A DNA stretch of 64,000 nt from Albugo candida (taxonomy: Eukaryota; Oomycota; Peronosporomycetes; Albuginales), in NCBI GenBank assembly GCA_040437565.1, contig JBDOQK010000011.1:62001-126000 (forward strand), written 5' to 3'. The stretch's first letter is position 1. Every line of letters starts with the position of its first letter. This document shows, in pieces, positions 34,999 to 46,200 of this stretch. The position numbers were made by a program, and so were the translations under genes. A model generated the notes under the pieces. That model searched no databases and was not told where the DNA came from. It saw nothing but the letters and a program-made list of their open reading frames with translations.

Positions 34999-35299
34999 AT
35001 GAAGACTAGCATAATCAATTGTCTGAAACAATTGCATGCTACGCATCATGAGAGACAATTATATGATCGTTATACTATTGTAGATAGAATCGTTGTGCTT
35101 GATCAAAATAACTTCTACAGACAGATATATGATATGTAACGACGTAGAGAATACATAGAACGTGCAATGGACGAGAAGAATTTGTCTCTGTTTCAGTGAT
35201 CCTGTCTTGATATTTTATCCTTTCAATACTGTGGTACTTACTTTTCTTATCTACTATCGTATAGTCACTGCTTGTATCGCTGATGCTCTTATTGGTTAA
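34999..35299 (+). CDS. Candidate small two-exon gene (79 residues)
   Basis: An ATG at 34999 opens 46 codons (MKTSIINCLKQLHATHHERQ...). The frame ends right at a GTAACG that could be a donor. Taking 35136-35196 as an intron (61 bp, ending TTTCAG, the size typical of this window) joins exon 34999-35135 to 35197-35299. The frame is kept and closes at TAA 35297-35299. The second exon encodes a hydrophobic segment (FNTVVLTFLIYYRIVTACIA) that could span a membrane. No homologue is recognised. Chance ORFs of this size exist, so treat as a candidate only. Confidence 0.3.
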
Positions 35300-35323
35300 T
35301 ATCGAGCATATAGTACTGGATTC

Positions 35324-35423
35324 NNNNNNNNNNNNNNNNNNNNNNNNNNNNNNNNNNNNNNNNNNNNNNNNNNNNNNNNNNNNNNNNNNNNNNNNNNNNN
35401 NNNNNNNNNNNNNNNNNNNNNNN
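35324..35423. other. Assembly gap 6 (100 N)
   Basis: One hundred N. The flanks share only ATTC, so no meaningful overlap is visible here. Confidence 0.99.
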
Positions 35424-35610
35424 ATTCCATACTTACGGTGGATTACTAATTGTAGCTAATCATGGTACCTTGCACAGCGCAAGAGGTATCTTGGCGACTT
35501 TCAATCCGCGATGCAGAGCTTTTTTACGGTACACTATATTGCCTCTCCATGTTTTCTGATAGAGAGCCTTATTTATAGGGGAACATGTGGCTTTGGTTCT
35601 TACCGCAACA

Positions 35611-37029
35611 ATGGGAAGGAAACCTGAGCAAAAGGGGTTCCACTCTGTGTCAAATCAGTCAGTCGTACAAGAGACTGACGAACCAGTTGGATTACTTCCT
35701 GGTTACTTGCGAAGGGTTATTGATTCCTTTGATGAGAGATTATTGACAATACAACTCGATATCAGTGAAAATGACGAGGGTTTGACTACCATCAATCAAC
35801 TCACTTCGAACATGAGGTTTTTCAGATTGCAAACATCGGATCTAGATGACAGCACATGGAAATTGGATTTTCGGTCGGTTTTTCAATTAAGAGTACCAGA
35901 CGCTTTCCTCGATCGGAAGCTTATTCTACGCGTTTTTTTCTCAAATACACCAGTCTCGCCATCAAGCGAATATCCATCCGACTTGGAAACGAGCCTTGAC
36001 TTGAATTCTTTCGACGATGATGAATTGACGAACAGCTCAGAAAAATATTCCGATCCGATCGAACGCACCTGCGATCATGACATTGTATGCGTTCAAGAAC
36101 TTTGCGTAGTTAGACCGCTGGCTACCTCATCAGAAGTGGTGATGCTCCAAGAGAATTGCCATGGAGTTGTGGTGTCGATCAAAAATGTGCACAAAGAAGC
36201 GCTTATCACACTGAAAGATATGCAGTTATGCTCAAAAATGCTGTCTACGCATTTAAATAGTACCCTTCCAAGCACACAGCAGAGCAGCGCTCAGCAAATT
36301 TGTCCTCCGATTTTAAACATACTTCCAGAAACACTTTACCCCAGAGAAACTTTTACAACGTGTTTTGTACTGGAAAAGAATGAAAGCAATGAGAAATTTT
36401 CTGCCTTATCAATCTCGTGGTCTACGATGATAAACTCCCGCTGTATCGATATTAGGGAGTGTATCTCTTGTTCAGCAAATCATCTGCCCGATCTATTTCC
36501 ATTCAAACGTGAAAAGCAACTCCCGCCGGTAAAAATGGAATCATTACTAAGCCACTTTCTGCACGATATCTCATCAACGAGGCAGCAACTTTTAGTCCAA
36601 AAAAATAGCGACATCCAACTAAAGGTGGCTTTGATCGATCATGCAAGGACTGAACTCAAAGTTGGGATGCAAGTGTCTATCTGTATTCAAGTGTCAAATG
36701 TATCCATGCAAACTTCATATGATCTATATGTACTACATGAAACCTTGATGCAGTCTGATCAGAATCCTTGTGCAAACACAGGCTGGTTAAGCTTTGAAGC
36801 TTCCCAGCGACTCGGGTGAGTTCCACATATTTATTGACGTGAGACTTACTTAGATATTGTTTGTTTGCGGGGCAGCACTTTAAATCCCGGGATGTTGGCT
36901 CGACGCTCTATTCGCATTGTATTGCTTCGAGTCGGCGTATATGATCTTCAAAAGTTCCTGATATATGATGTTCTGACACACAGTGTTCTTGATATACAAA
37001 TCAGCCCCTATGAAGTAGTCGTCACATGA
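35611..37029 (+). CDS. Unrecognised 452-residue protein, two exons
   Basis: Exon 1 runs from 35611 to 36815 and exon 2 from 36876 to 37029. The 60-bp intron opens with GTGAGT and ends GGGGCAG. Joining them keeps the frame and ends at TGA 37027-37029 with a tail of LDIQISPYEVVVT. The open frame extends upstream of 35611 without an ATG, so MGRKPEQKG at 35611 is my start. The protein is soluble, with an acidic S/D-rich stretch near residues 125-150. Its second half has a beta-sandwich feel (SVICIQVSN-like strands: VGMQVSICIQVSNVSMQTS). That, and the pattern LPETLYPRETFTTCFVLEKN, remind me of the Ig-like C-terminal parts of TRAPP II/III subunits (TRAPPC13-like). I cannot support that assignment from motifs alone. 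Confidence 0.75.
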
Positions 37030-38014
37030 TGTCATCGCATTTCACTGGTTCATGAAAGCGCCTGGAATGCTACTTGATTATATTTATGCTATGCAGTACA
37101 AGATCACGTGGAATTTCCACTGTGGCGAAACTTGGTGTAAATCTCCCATGAATGATTGAAGGAAAACATCCGATAACTTCTACAGTATATCATTCTTAAC
37201 GCGCATCCGCGTGGCTTGGTTATGTCTTTCCAGACAAAGTCGCCAGCGCTTGCACCCGAGTTGTTGCCGATGGGTGATTCATATAGCATGGGCTTGATTC
37301 GTGCATCAACACATCAAATTCCTGGTAGCTGACAATCGATCTTACGCCTCCTCTCTCCACATATAAATCTCTACGTCATCGTGGTGATCGGTTGCACTCA
37401 ATCCTTTTAGGGGTCGGAGATCGGGCATTAACATGACGGTAATGGATGACCTCGTTGCTGATACATTCAAGAAAGATAGCTATGCTGTTCAGAGAGACAG
37501 AGGTTTTCTGCAGTCTGGACCAAAATCGCGCAGCATCAAAATTTGTTAAATACCATTTGCTCCACCCTATTCGCTTCAGGGATCTATTTTTGCAATGGAA
37601 TGCAAAGTCGATTAGATGAGAGCGTTCAGAAAGAGTTTGTTGTGCCTGCTTCTATCATACAAAAGATATCCTTGCAGTTGAGATGGTAGAGTATGTTGCA
37701 CCGTCACCCTTCAAGCAGTAAAATAGGCACAAAAGGATCGGGAATATAGGAGAAATCATTCAACTTAGCCAAGTTTCCAATTGATTTTCAATACCTCCGT
37801 ATGTAATCTCTGGTGGTCGTACTATGGGATGGAACGCCATAGCAAGCAGCTGTATATAAATGGCGGAACGCTTATTCTTGTCGCAAGCATAGTCATCTGA
37901 AAGCATCGAACTTAATCATGCAATTAAATACGGATCCAAATTCGTACAAAAACGCGCCATTTGAGTATTCGCGCGTTTTTCTTATTTCTTTTGGTAGAAA
38001 GAAAGCGACGTGAA
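37030..38014. other. Intergenic spacer, nearly 1 kb
   Basis: No gene is supported. Two short frames (minus 37289-37104, 61 codons; plus 37433-37549, 38 codons) have plausible composition but no domain or splice partner I trust. A small relic or gene remains possible. Confidence 0.4.
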
Positions 38015-40731
38015 ATGACCCTCGAAAACGAAATGACAGCACTCGGTAATTCTCTACTTCTTCCCACCTTTTGCATCGCCATAAACACCTATTCATATGT
38101 GCAGATTTCAGTGATTATGCATACTCAAAAGAGTATAACTTTGAAGATTTGATCTCAGTCAACGCGGCATCAGAAGATTACGATTTGCTATCACTCATCT
38201 CAATTCTACCCAGCAATCATTCGACTGGTATGAAAAACGCTTTAGAGAATCAAAAGACCGATTGGTTATCGCATTCTTCCAATCCGATCGCATCGATGGA
38301 AACAGAAAAGATTTATCAATGGAACAAGTCTGTCGATAAAGTGCTCGCTACCGACGCAATTTGTGTAAACTCGAACAGTTTTGTATCGTTTGATCAATGC
38401 TTTACAGGTGAAAAGCAATCCGACCTTTCTTCACAGCCGGATGTGTGGACGGAAGAGGAACAATCACTTTTTTATGATATCATGCAAAACGTCAGCGTGC
38501 CAGATGTTCAAGGCGTTCAAAATGAAGCGTTATCTGAGTCAGAAACACCAAGTCCACAGTCCACCGTACTGTCATGCTTCAAGATCCTTCATGAAAAACT
38601 CGAGGGAAAAACAATGGAGCAGATCGGCTCGTATTATATTCAATTGACCAAGCACATACAGCTTTTATTAGAGAAAATTAAACGGAAATTGGATACATCT
38701 GATGCTGCGCAGACTCTGATAGCAGTTCAGTGTTGGAGTAGACTTCACTCTCGATCGGACAACAGACTGTAAGAGAACTTTTCTCAATTTTTTTCTTCAT
38801 CAGTTTGACCAAGGTTTTGCAGACCAGAGTCGATTGTGAAGTATTCAGGACGTCAACTTGCACATCAGCTGCTTAAAATGATTGATGCAAGTCATGGCCA
38901 TATAATCGAGCTGGATGCTTCCAAGTCTCATTCTGGCTCATCCTCACCGGATTCTCAATCGAATGTATTTTCTGGTAGCCTGTTAACCACCAGTGTGAAA
39001 TCAAAGACACAGCAAATCGATTACGAACAAGATTCGTATTTCTGGAGAAGTCCTAAATGCGTCGAACATTATCCTCCGGTAAGAAGGAAGCGACAACGAT
39101 CAGCATCTACCAAAAGTATAAATGCTATGAAGAAACCCCGACAGATTTTACCACAGCATACAAATACTAACACCGGCGAGAATAGGAAAATTTTGCGAGG
39201 TCGTCTGAAGCATGGAGAAGCTTTTGCCGACCAAAATGAGGATTCCTCAAAACAAAAAATGGCTATCAAAATTCGAATGATCCCGCTCGATGATACTACA
39301 AAGAGAACAGTTGCAAAATGTGGATTGAATCCCAAAGTGGAACTCAAAGTATCTTCTACCAAGCGAATCCTCCACGTTTTACGTCATATGCAGAAAAAAT
39401 GGGACATCATTCAATCCACGTATTCTAATCTTGCTGGCAGCTCACTTTGTTTTTATCCCGAGAGTGAGCGCCACGGGATAGAGAAGGGTGCAAAAGATAT
39501 CAAAATTGATCAGAATAGCACAATTGGTCGTACGTGGACATGCCTCCAGCTATGGGGAAAATGGGGTGAGGCNNNNNNNNNNNNNNNNNNNNNNNNNNNN
39601 NNNNNNNNNNNNNNNNNNNNNNNNNNNNNNNNNNNNNNNNNNNNNNNNNNNNNNNNNNNNNNNNNNNNNNNNCCACCAGTGTGAAATCAAAGACACAGCA
39701 AATCGATTACGAACAAGATTCGTATTTCTGGAGAAGTCCTAAATGCGTCGAACATTATCCTCCGGTAAGAAGGAAGCGACAACGATCAGCATCTACCAAA
39801 AGTATAAATGCTATGAAGAAACCCCGACAGATTTTACCACAGCATACAAATACTAACACCGGCGAGAATAGGAAAATTTTGCGAGGTCGTCTGAAGCATG
39901 GAGAAGCTTTTGCCGACCAAAATGAGGATTCCTCAAAACAAAAAATGGCTATCAAAATTCGAATGATCCCGCTCGATGATACTACAAAGAGAACAGTTGC
40001 AAAATGTGGATTGAATCCCAAAGTGGAACTCAAAGTATCTTCTACCAAGCGAATCCTCCACGTTTTACGTCATATGCAGAAAAAATGGGACATCATTCAA
40101 TCCACGTATTCTAATCTTGCTGGCAGCTCACTTTGTTTTTATCCCGAGAGTGAGCGCCACGGGATAGAGAAGGGTGCAAAAGATATCAAAATTGATCAGA
40201 ATAGCACAATTGGTCGTACGTGGACATGCCTCCAGCTATGGGGAAAATGGGGTGAGGCCGATAGAAGAGATAATATAATCCAACTCTTGTACGTGTGGGA
40301 TAGTTGCAATACAAGCGGAATCACGCAAGCCAACTCTTCCTGGAAACAAGCTGATGATTTTGCTACGAGCAAGACCGATGTGGGGGAGGCCTGGAATCCG
40401 ATCCAAGACGATTTCCGATCAAATCAAGACTTTGGACTGCCTAGCCTGGCATCTCTCCATCCAGGCTTTCCGTCTAGTCACACAGTCCAGGCAAAGCTGC
40501 CGAGTGAGTAAATCGCTGAATATTTCAGCAACGTTTGCCTGACTCGATTCTTTTATAGAAATAGCGCCAGCAGAGCCAGAGATTATACAATCACGAGAAA
40601 ATACGCAGGCAAAATCGCACATATTCGCTGATTTACAGAGGGATACTTCAAGAAATCCGAAGAAACCTCCTCAATCTCATCGGCGTCGTATCGTTCCGAC
40701 CTTGGTCCCAAAGCAAGAATTTGACATTTGA
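38015..40731 (+). CDS. Cramped/TKI1-like SANT-domain chromatin protein (interrupted by an assembly duplication)
   Basis: Exons are 38015-38045, 38105-38768, 38823 onward to 40503 and 40559-40731, with introns of 59, 54 and 55 bp. Exon 3 contains gap 7 and a 586-bp duplicated overlap. Counting that segment once gives exactly 1,863 nt, or 620 residues plus stop, in frame. A SANT/Myb-like domain sits near residues 130-210 (VWTEEEQSLFYDIMQNV ... MEQIGSYYIQLTKHI), where Cramped proteins have W-T..E...F...L and a Y..R-type helix. Around residues 345-450 lies the region shared with Cramped and plant TSL-kinase-interacting protein 1: KIRMIPLDDTTKRTVAKCG, PKVELKVSSTKRILHVLRHM and KW, then GRTWTCLQLWGKWGEADRRD. 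It is basic and likely nuclear. Cramped proteins act in histone-gene and Polycomb-linked control in animals; the role here is inferred. Confidence 0.72.
38987..40258. repeat. 586-bp direct duplication inside a coding exon (assembly overlap)
   Basis: Bases 38987-39572 and 39673-40258 match and abut gap 39573-39672. Treating them as one copy restores an uninterrupted exon of the Cramped-like gene, strong support that the duplication is an artefact. Confidence 0.92.
39573..39672. other. Assembly gap 7 (100 N)
   Basis: One hundred N inside exon 3 of the Cramped-like gene, with 586-bp duplicated flanks. Confidence 0.99.
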
Positions 40732-40776
40732 GTTTTTGTGTCACTGGATTACACAAGCAGCTGGCGCAGTTTCTTC

Positions 40777-41512
40777 TCAATTCAGCGATTGATTGCATAA
40801 GGGACACGTCGGTGATCGTTCGGTACTGAGAGTTGTGAGAACCCATCTGTCCAGACATTCCAGATGGAATTCATGTTTGCACTTTTGTAAAAGGCGCAAA
40901 ATATCTCCTGTTTGGTACTCTTCGCAGCAGATACTGCACGAGGTATTATTTGCTGGACCTCCACGAAATTCGGTGAGGCGTTCGACGAGTTCTTGTCGCT
41001 CTATACAGTTATCCGCTTGAAGACCTCTGCGAAGAAGACGCTCTTTCAATTCAGAGGTTTTGAGTTGCTGCAATTCATCAAAAGCTTTATATTCTTCCAA
41101 TGGCATCGCTTGGATTGTTCGCATTATTTTATCAAAATGTTGTGCATCTTGGCCAGAGCGTGCTCTCCGTGTATTTGGACCAAAATGTTGTCGAGATTGC
41201 CTGTATGCGTGTGCAAAATACTCTCGCCAGCCTTGTGTCCTTTCCTGCACTCAGTGGAGCGAGTGAGTCTAGCTATTGATACATTTGATGAGATTTACAA
41301 ACCTCATTACGAAGTAGATACAAACTTTTGATAAAACGTAATAGACGAGAAGAGAGAATGAAGAGCAATAATAATAGCGCTATAAGAATAGCTGCATGCA
41401 CTGAAGAATACTCAATATCCAGACCATTTTCTAGCATAGGTACGAGTATCTGAACAAGCACTACCACAGCAATCAGCCATGGATTATCGGACGATTGTAT
41501 CAGAACGAACAT
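40777..41512 (-). CDS. Membrane RING-H2 E3 ubiquitin ligase with SAP-like motif
   Basis: Exon 1 is 41512-41303 and exon 2 is 41244-40777; the 58-bp intron keeps phase 0. The protein has 225 residues. Two hydrophobic spans lie at about 12-30 (LIAVVVLVQILVPMLENGL) and 39-60 (AAILIALLLLLFILSS). A SAP-like helix pair follows near 135-165 (LKTSELKERLLRRGLQ, then RQELVERLTEF). The C-terminal RING-H2 finger is complete: CSICCEEYQTGD, LQKCKHEFHLECLDRW and CPLC give C-x2-C, C-x-H-x2-H-x2-C and C-x2-C ligands. Such proteins pass ubiquitin from E2 to nearby substrates at a membrane. It is tail-to-tail with the Cramped-like gene, only 45 bp between stops. SAP plus RING without a Rad18-like context is uncommon. 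The SAP call is by pattern only. Confidence 0.8.
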
Positions 41513-42316
41513 CGCTGATATTGATATTCTCGAATTACCGGTAGCGAAGGCACCAAAATAAAAGTCCGACTGGCTTTTTCACACTATACGCTCTGGAAAC
41601 AATCAAAGGTGTAGTCTTTATATTGCTTGAAGAAAGCAGATCGACTTGATGAACATCTATTTGAAATAACGGATTACTTTGACGTTATCAAATGAGTTAC
41701 CGATTTTAATTATGATTTTCGTCGAATTTATGTCTGCTTTGGTCGATCCTTTAGCACTGGCTGAGCAAGCATTCGAACACATCGTACTTTGATGATGCGA
41801 AAACCCGCTGGGTAAGTTAAATGTGCATATGAGAATTTATCAGGTTTGATTACATGACTGGCAGGATGCAATATTCTGACACGAGTGGATACTATGAACT
41901 TGTGAAAGAGGCCTTATGGGCGAAAGCAAGGAAGCTTTAAGATTGATACATTCGATCAGACGATATTCTTCACGTTTGTGTCACATTTTACTATGATAGA
42001 AGACGTAGCCTCCTCAAGTAGTCATTACTTTATCTTTCGCATCTTGTACAAGATGATTTATTCGCTATTGCTATTGCTGGTAGTAAAGTTTATCTCAACA
42101 TACTGCGCGATCAAAATAAGAATAAGAATTTACTAATTATGAAATTCCTTGGCCACTCCAAAGCTCAATGCCGAAGTAAAGTCTCCAGCCAACGCTTCAT
42201 CGTTTCTCAATTACACTTCATGATTTCGTAGCCCACGTTTTCTCGTCAGGTTTTCACTTTGACATAGCGTGTTACCCCACATTATATGAGAGACATTTTG
42301 GATTTGTGTAATAAAC
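41513..42316. other. Divergent promoter spacer
   Basis: About 800 bp between the head of the RING gene (minus) and the head of the phosphatase-like gene (plus). No coding region or repeat was recognised. Confidence 0.5.
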
Positions 42317-43160
42317 ATGCTGCAAGTATCAGCATTGATTCCACCCTTCCGATTCAACATAGTAGAGCTGTTGGTCTATCGCGGTTCCTACCCTACGTTG
42401 AAGAATTTTCGTTTTCTTAAGCGTCTCAAACTAAAAACTATTGTTTCCATAACACCAGAAAGCCCAAGTTCTGACGTTCTCGAATTCTGTCAGGAAGAAG
42501 GGATAACACATTATCAGTTCCTTGCTGAAAAGTACTCTTCAGATAATGTGACTGTATCACCAGCAATCGCCTCGCAAATCGTCCACATTCTAATCGATCA
42601 AAGCAAATTCCCGATATACATTCATTGTTTGGATGGCTCTAATGTCACAGGAATCGTCATTATGATACTTCGAAAACTACAGAATTGGACTAAAGTCGCA
42701 ACCATTTCCGAGTTTTGTAGATTTACGCGAGACCACAGCATTGAGAAGAATGAATCCGAGTACCTCGCTACTTTTTGCGAAGAAATCGTTGTTCCAAGCA
42801 AGATCCCTGGATGGTTATGGGGAGGCCATTGTATTCATAAGCATCCAACACTTGTTATTCGACACACTGATTCTAATGGATGTATCTCCGATCCGAATGA
42901 GCTTCTTGTCAGCACGCAGAGGTGATGTACTTGCTTTCAATATCTCGTACTAATTCCACGTTTTTAGTGTATCGGTAGCCAATTGGGAATCTGATAAAGA
43001 GAAGACGGAAATGTTTCTCCGTCGAATGGATGAAGCAACTCGGTCTCGAGCTCACAATGAAGCCATTGACGGTATTGACGAGCTAGAGAATGCCGAAGAA
43101 GTACTGCAGGACATAGTGATTCCCCGGTCATTGGAAGCGCTAGATCTTGCGGGGTTGTAA
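42317..43160 (+). CDS. Siw14/Oca-type tyrosine phosphatase-fold protein, catalytic Arg absent
   Basis: Exon 1 is 42317-42921 and exon 2 42968-43160. The 46-bp intron is the shortest in the window, and the join is in phase and gives 265 residues. Family landmarks are FNIVELLVYRGSYPTLKNFRF (Siw14-type 'VYRSG.P...NF.FL' opening), LKTIVSITPE and FPIYIHCLDGSNVTGIVI. The last corresponds to the HCxxGxxR P-loop: Cys and Gly are present but the Arg position holds Val (C-L-D-G-S-N-V). Active Siw14 family members hydrolyse inositol pyrophosphates. Oca4/Oca6-like relatives lack key residues, so this is probably a pseudo-phosphatase. The second exon adds a charged helix and an RSLEALDLAGL tail. It is convergent with the eEF3 gene, 74 bp apart. 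Confidence 0.8.
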
Positions 43161-43234
43161 TGAGAAAAGATTGGCTCAAAGGACCTCATTTAAAATTATG
43201 ACCCGGATGCAAGAAGATCTATATTTCGACTAGA

Positions 43235-46200
43235 TTATTCTTCATCGCTATCGCTATAAAATTCCCCGCGTGCTTCGGCGTCCTTCTTAGCCTTTTCCTT
43301 TGCCTTCTTCTCCTTACGAGTCAATTTGCGCTTGATCTTGGTTTTGGTGACATTGCCAAACGCGTCAATGACTTCTTCTTCATCTTTTTGTTCGATTTTC
43401 GTCTTGTCTTCAGCTTGTTGACCGTCAATGCTCAATTTACCATCTTCAACGTTCCAGACTTCTTGGGTCAGTGCCGAAGTAAACTCGTTGTTGTGTGAGA
43501 TCATAACAACACCTCCACCAAAGTTCACAATAGCGGCAGCAAGAGCACCCAGTGAATCGCGATCCAGATAATTCGTTGGTTCGTCAAGGACTAAAACGTG
43601 AGGAAACAGCCACATGGCTGCTCCAAGGACCAACTTGACTTTCTGACCACCGGATAGACCGCGTATACGACTGTGAGTTCCGAATTCTGCAGTGAGGCCA
43701 AAATCATCCAAATGTTTCTGCACGGCAATGGCAGTGACGGGACGAGCCTTCATGTTGGCACGAGCTGCTTCACGATCATCTGCAATCTGAATTAGTTTGT
43801 CCCAGCCCCATTTTTCCAACTTTTCTCTGGGAACCCAAGATGTTTCTGTCTCTTTCAACCATTTGATTTCATACTCGAAACTTTTTTTGAATTTACGACG
43901 AGATACGATTTCTTCCAATGTGTGTTTTTCACCTTCCCAGTTAACTGGTTTCTTGATCAGCTCCTTCTCAGCCGGACTCAATTTACGAGTCTCTTTAGCA
44001 AGTAATTCCTTGTCTTCTCCGGATTGAAATCTCCACTGAATATATTGATTTGCAGTCAGATCGAGATGTGCTTCGATGTGATGGAATGCGTTCTGTGCAA
44101 CATAGGCAAATCGTAAGCTTGGATGTTTCCACACAGTTCCACTCGTAGGCTCCACTTCACCAGTCAGCATCTTGATCAAGGTAGATTTTCCTGCTCCATT
44201 TGGTCCCAACACAGCGATTCGACTTGACAAGGCACAAGTGACAGAGATATTACTGATAGACGGTTTGTCTCGTCCAGGATAAGTGTATGAGCAATTCGTC
44301 AGACGGATAATTGGTTTACCCTTGTTCTTGATATCTGCAAGAAAACCCGGTTCAGGAAACTTGAAGTGGAATAATGCGGCTTCCAATTCGTAGTAACTTC
44401 TGGCCTCAGGCTTCACTTTGACAAACTCTGACAAATTACCTTTGTACGTCTTGAGCTTGCGTGCTTCGTAGTGAACAATGTTCGTACAAACATGATCCAA
44501 GAATCCAGGGTCGTGGGATACAATCATACTGGTAACGTTGGGTAAATTGTTCAAATAGTTTTCCAGCCAGGCGACATTCTTTACATCGAGATGGTTCGTA
44601 GGTTCATCAAGAAGCAGAACATCAGCTTGCATCAACATGGCACGAGCGAGTTCTAGCTTCATTTTCCATCCACCCGATAAAGATGAGACCGGTAAATGTT
44701 GCATTTCATCAGTGAACCCGACGCTTGATAAACTATCGCGAACTTCATCTCGTGGTACTTCTTTCAACTCTTCATCACAAAACATGAATTCTATGACAGG
44801 AAGCATCGCTTCAGAAGCCTGCAAATTATGTTCGACAAACACAGTCTTTAGCTCATCTTTAGACGGAAATCCTTCCAGTTGGCCGTTAGCGATGGCTCTC
44901 ATCAGCGTTGATTTACCGCATCCATTTGGACCACAGAGACCATAACGATGTCCTCTCTTCAAACGCAACCGGGCGTTGTTCAGTAGAATCATACCACCAT
45001 ACGCCAAAGAGAACTCACAATTACATAGATCCGGCACACCTTCATCACAATCAACGTCTTCGATGAAGATGGATTTGTTCTCCTTGAAACAGCGGTCACG
45101 AATTTCCGCGGCAATACTTTTCAAATTGTCCTTATCAAGGAATTTTGACAAATATTTAGCAACGATTTGCTCGTACACAACTTTGTTGAAATTGCGTGAG
45201 ACGACCAGGAAAAAACAGATTCCAGCAACGTAATTTATGCAAAAAGAGTCGATGCTTGCTTTCGCCGCTGCGGCATTCTTCGCGAGCGATTCGGTAACGA
45301 TGCGCGATATGTTGTCGTAATCCACTTTCATATCCTCTTCACTGACCTCTACCGATCCTCCTGCAATAAATAACGTGCTGTGTGCCCGCGTCGCAACCTC
45401 TCGACATTCTGGATCAGCTACACTTTCAATGATTTTATTCAAACCAGGGAGAAGTTTAGGCATAAACAATTGCGCTTCTGCGGGATCGTCCATAAGTTTG
45501 CACATATTGTCAATAATAACAGCAGCTTGACGCTTGACCGCAGTCTTTCCCTCTTTCAAAGCTCGTTGTAAAAGAGGTTCCATAATAGAAAGCGCAGGTG
45601 CTTCCACAGTTTTGACGAAAGTTGTAGAAGCAAGTTTGTGAGTACATTCTGCAACCTCTTCAGGATTAGCCAGACAACTGATCAACGCAGGGATAAATGG
45701 CTCAATATCGCCGTTTCCAACCACTTTACATACTTTAGTCATCGTTTCTTTGGCAGTGTCTTTTACATCTTTGCGTGTGTCCCACATGGCTTCAGTAACA
45801 ATAGGAATGATATCAGGCAGACAACGTCCAATTTGAAATGGTGCAATATTGGCCAATTCAGCAATCAAGTCTAAACTTATTTTTTTTGTTTGCCATTTTT
45901 TACTCCTTTCCAAACCAGTAAACAACGCAGGAAGTAATCGGATCGTGTAGTTTTTGTTGCACGAGCTAATAAGCGTAAGTGCCGCTTCTTCAGCGGCTTT
46001 GCGAACAAATATCTTTTTATCTGCAAGAAGATCCAAAATATCGACCAGCAGTGGTGCGAGATACGCTTCCATTCGTTCGGCATACTTTTGCAGCAAATCT
46101 TCAATTACGATACAGACAATAACACGGGCATTAGGATCCGTTCCAATGATTCCTTGCCGTAATTCATTGTGAACAACGCCAAGACTTATGGATGCGTCTC

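Larger units (their letters stand above)
34602..35610. other. Spacer upstream of PDZ gene and the next plus-strand gene
   Basis: About 1 kb, divergent between two transcription units, so it probably contains two promoters. It includes assembly gap 6 and the small two-exon candidate described separately. No TE signature was recognised. Confidence 0.5.

Noticed and set aside
37104-37289. 61-codon minus-strand ORF and nearby short frames as a gene
   Set aside because: No domain and no defensible splice partner within typical intron size.
38987-40258. Internal tandem duplication of a chromatin-protein domain
   Set aside because: The copies abut an N gap exactly and are identical; counting the unit once gives a continuous frame. 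It is an assembly overlap.
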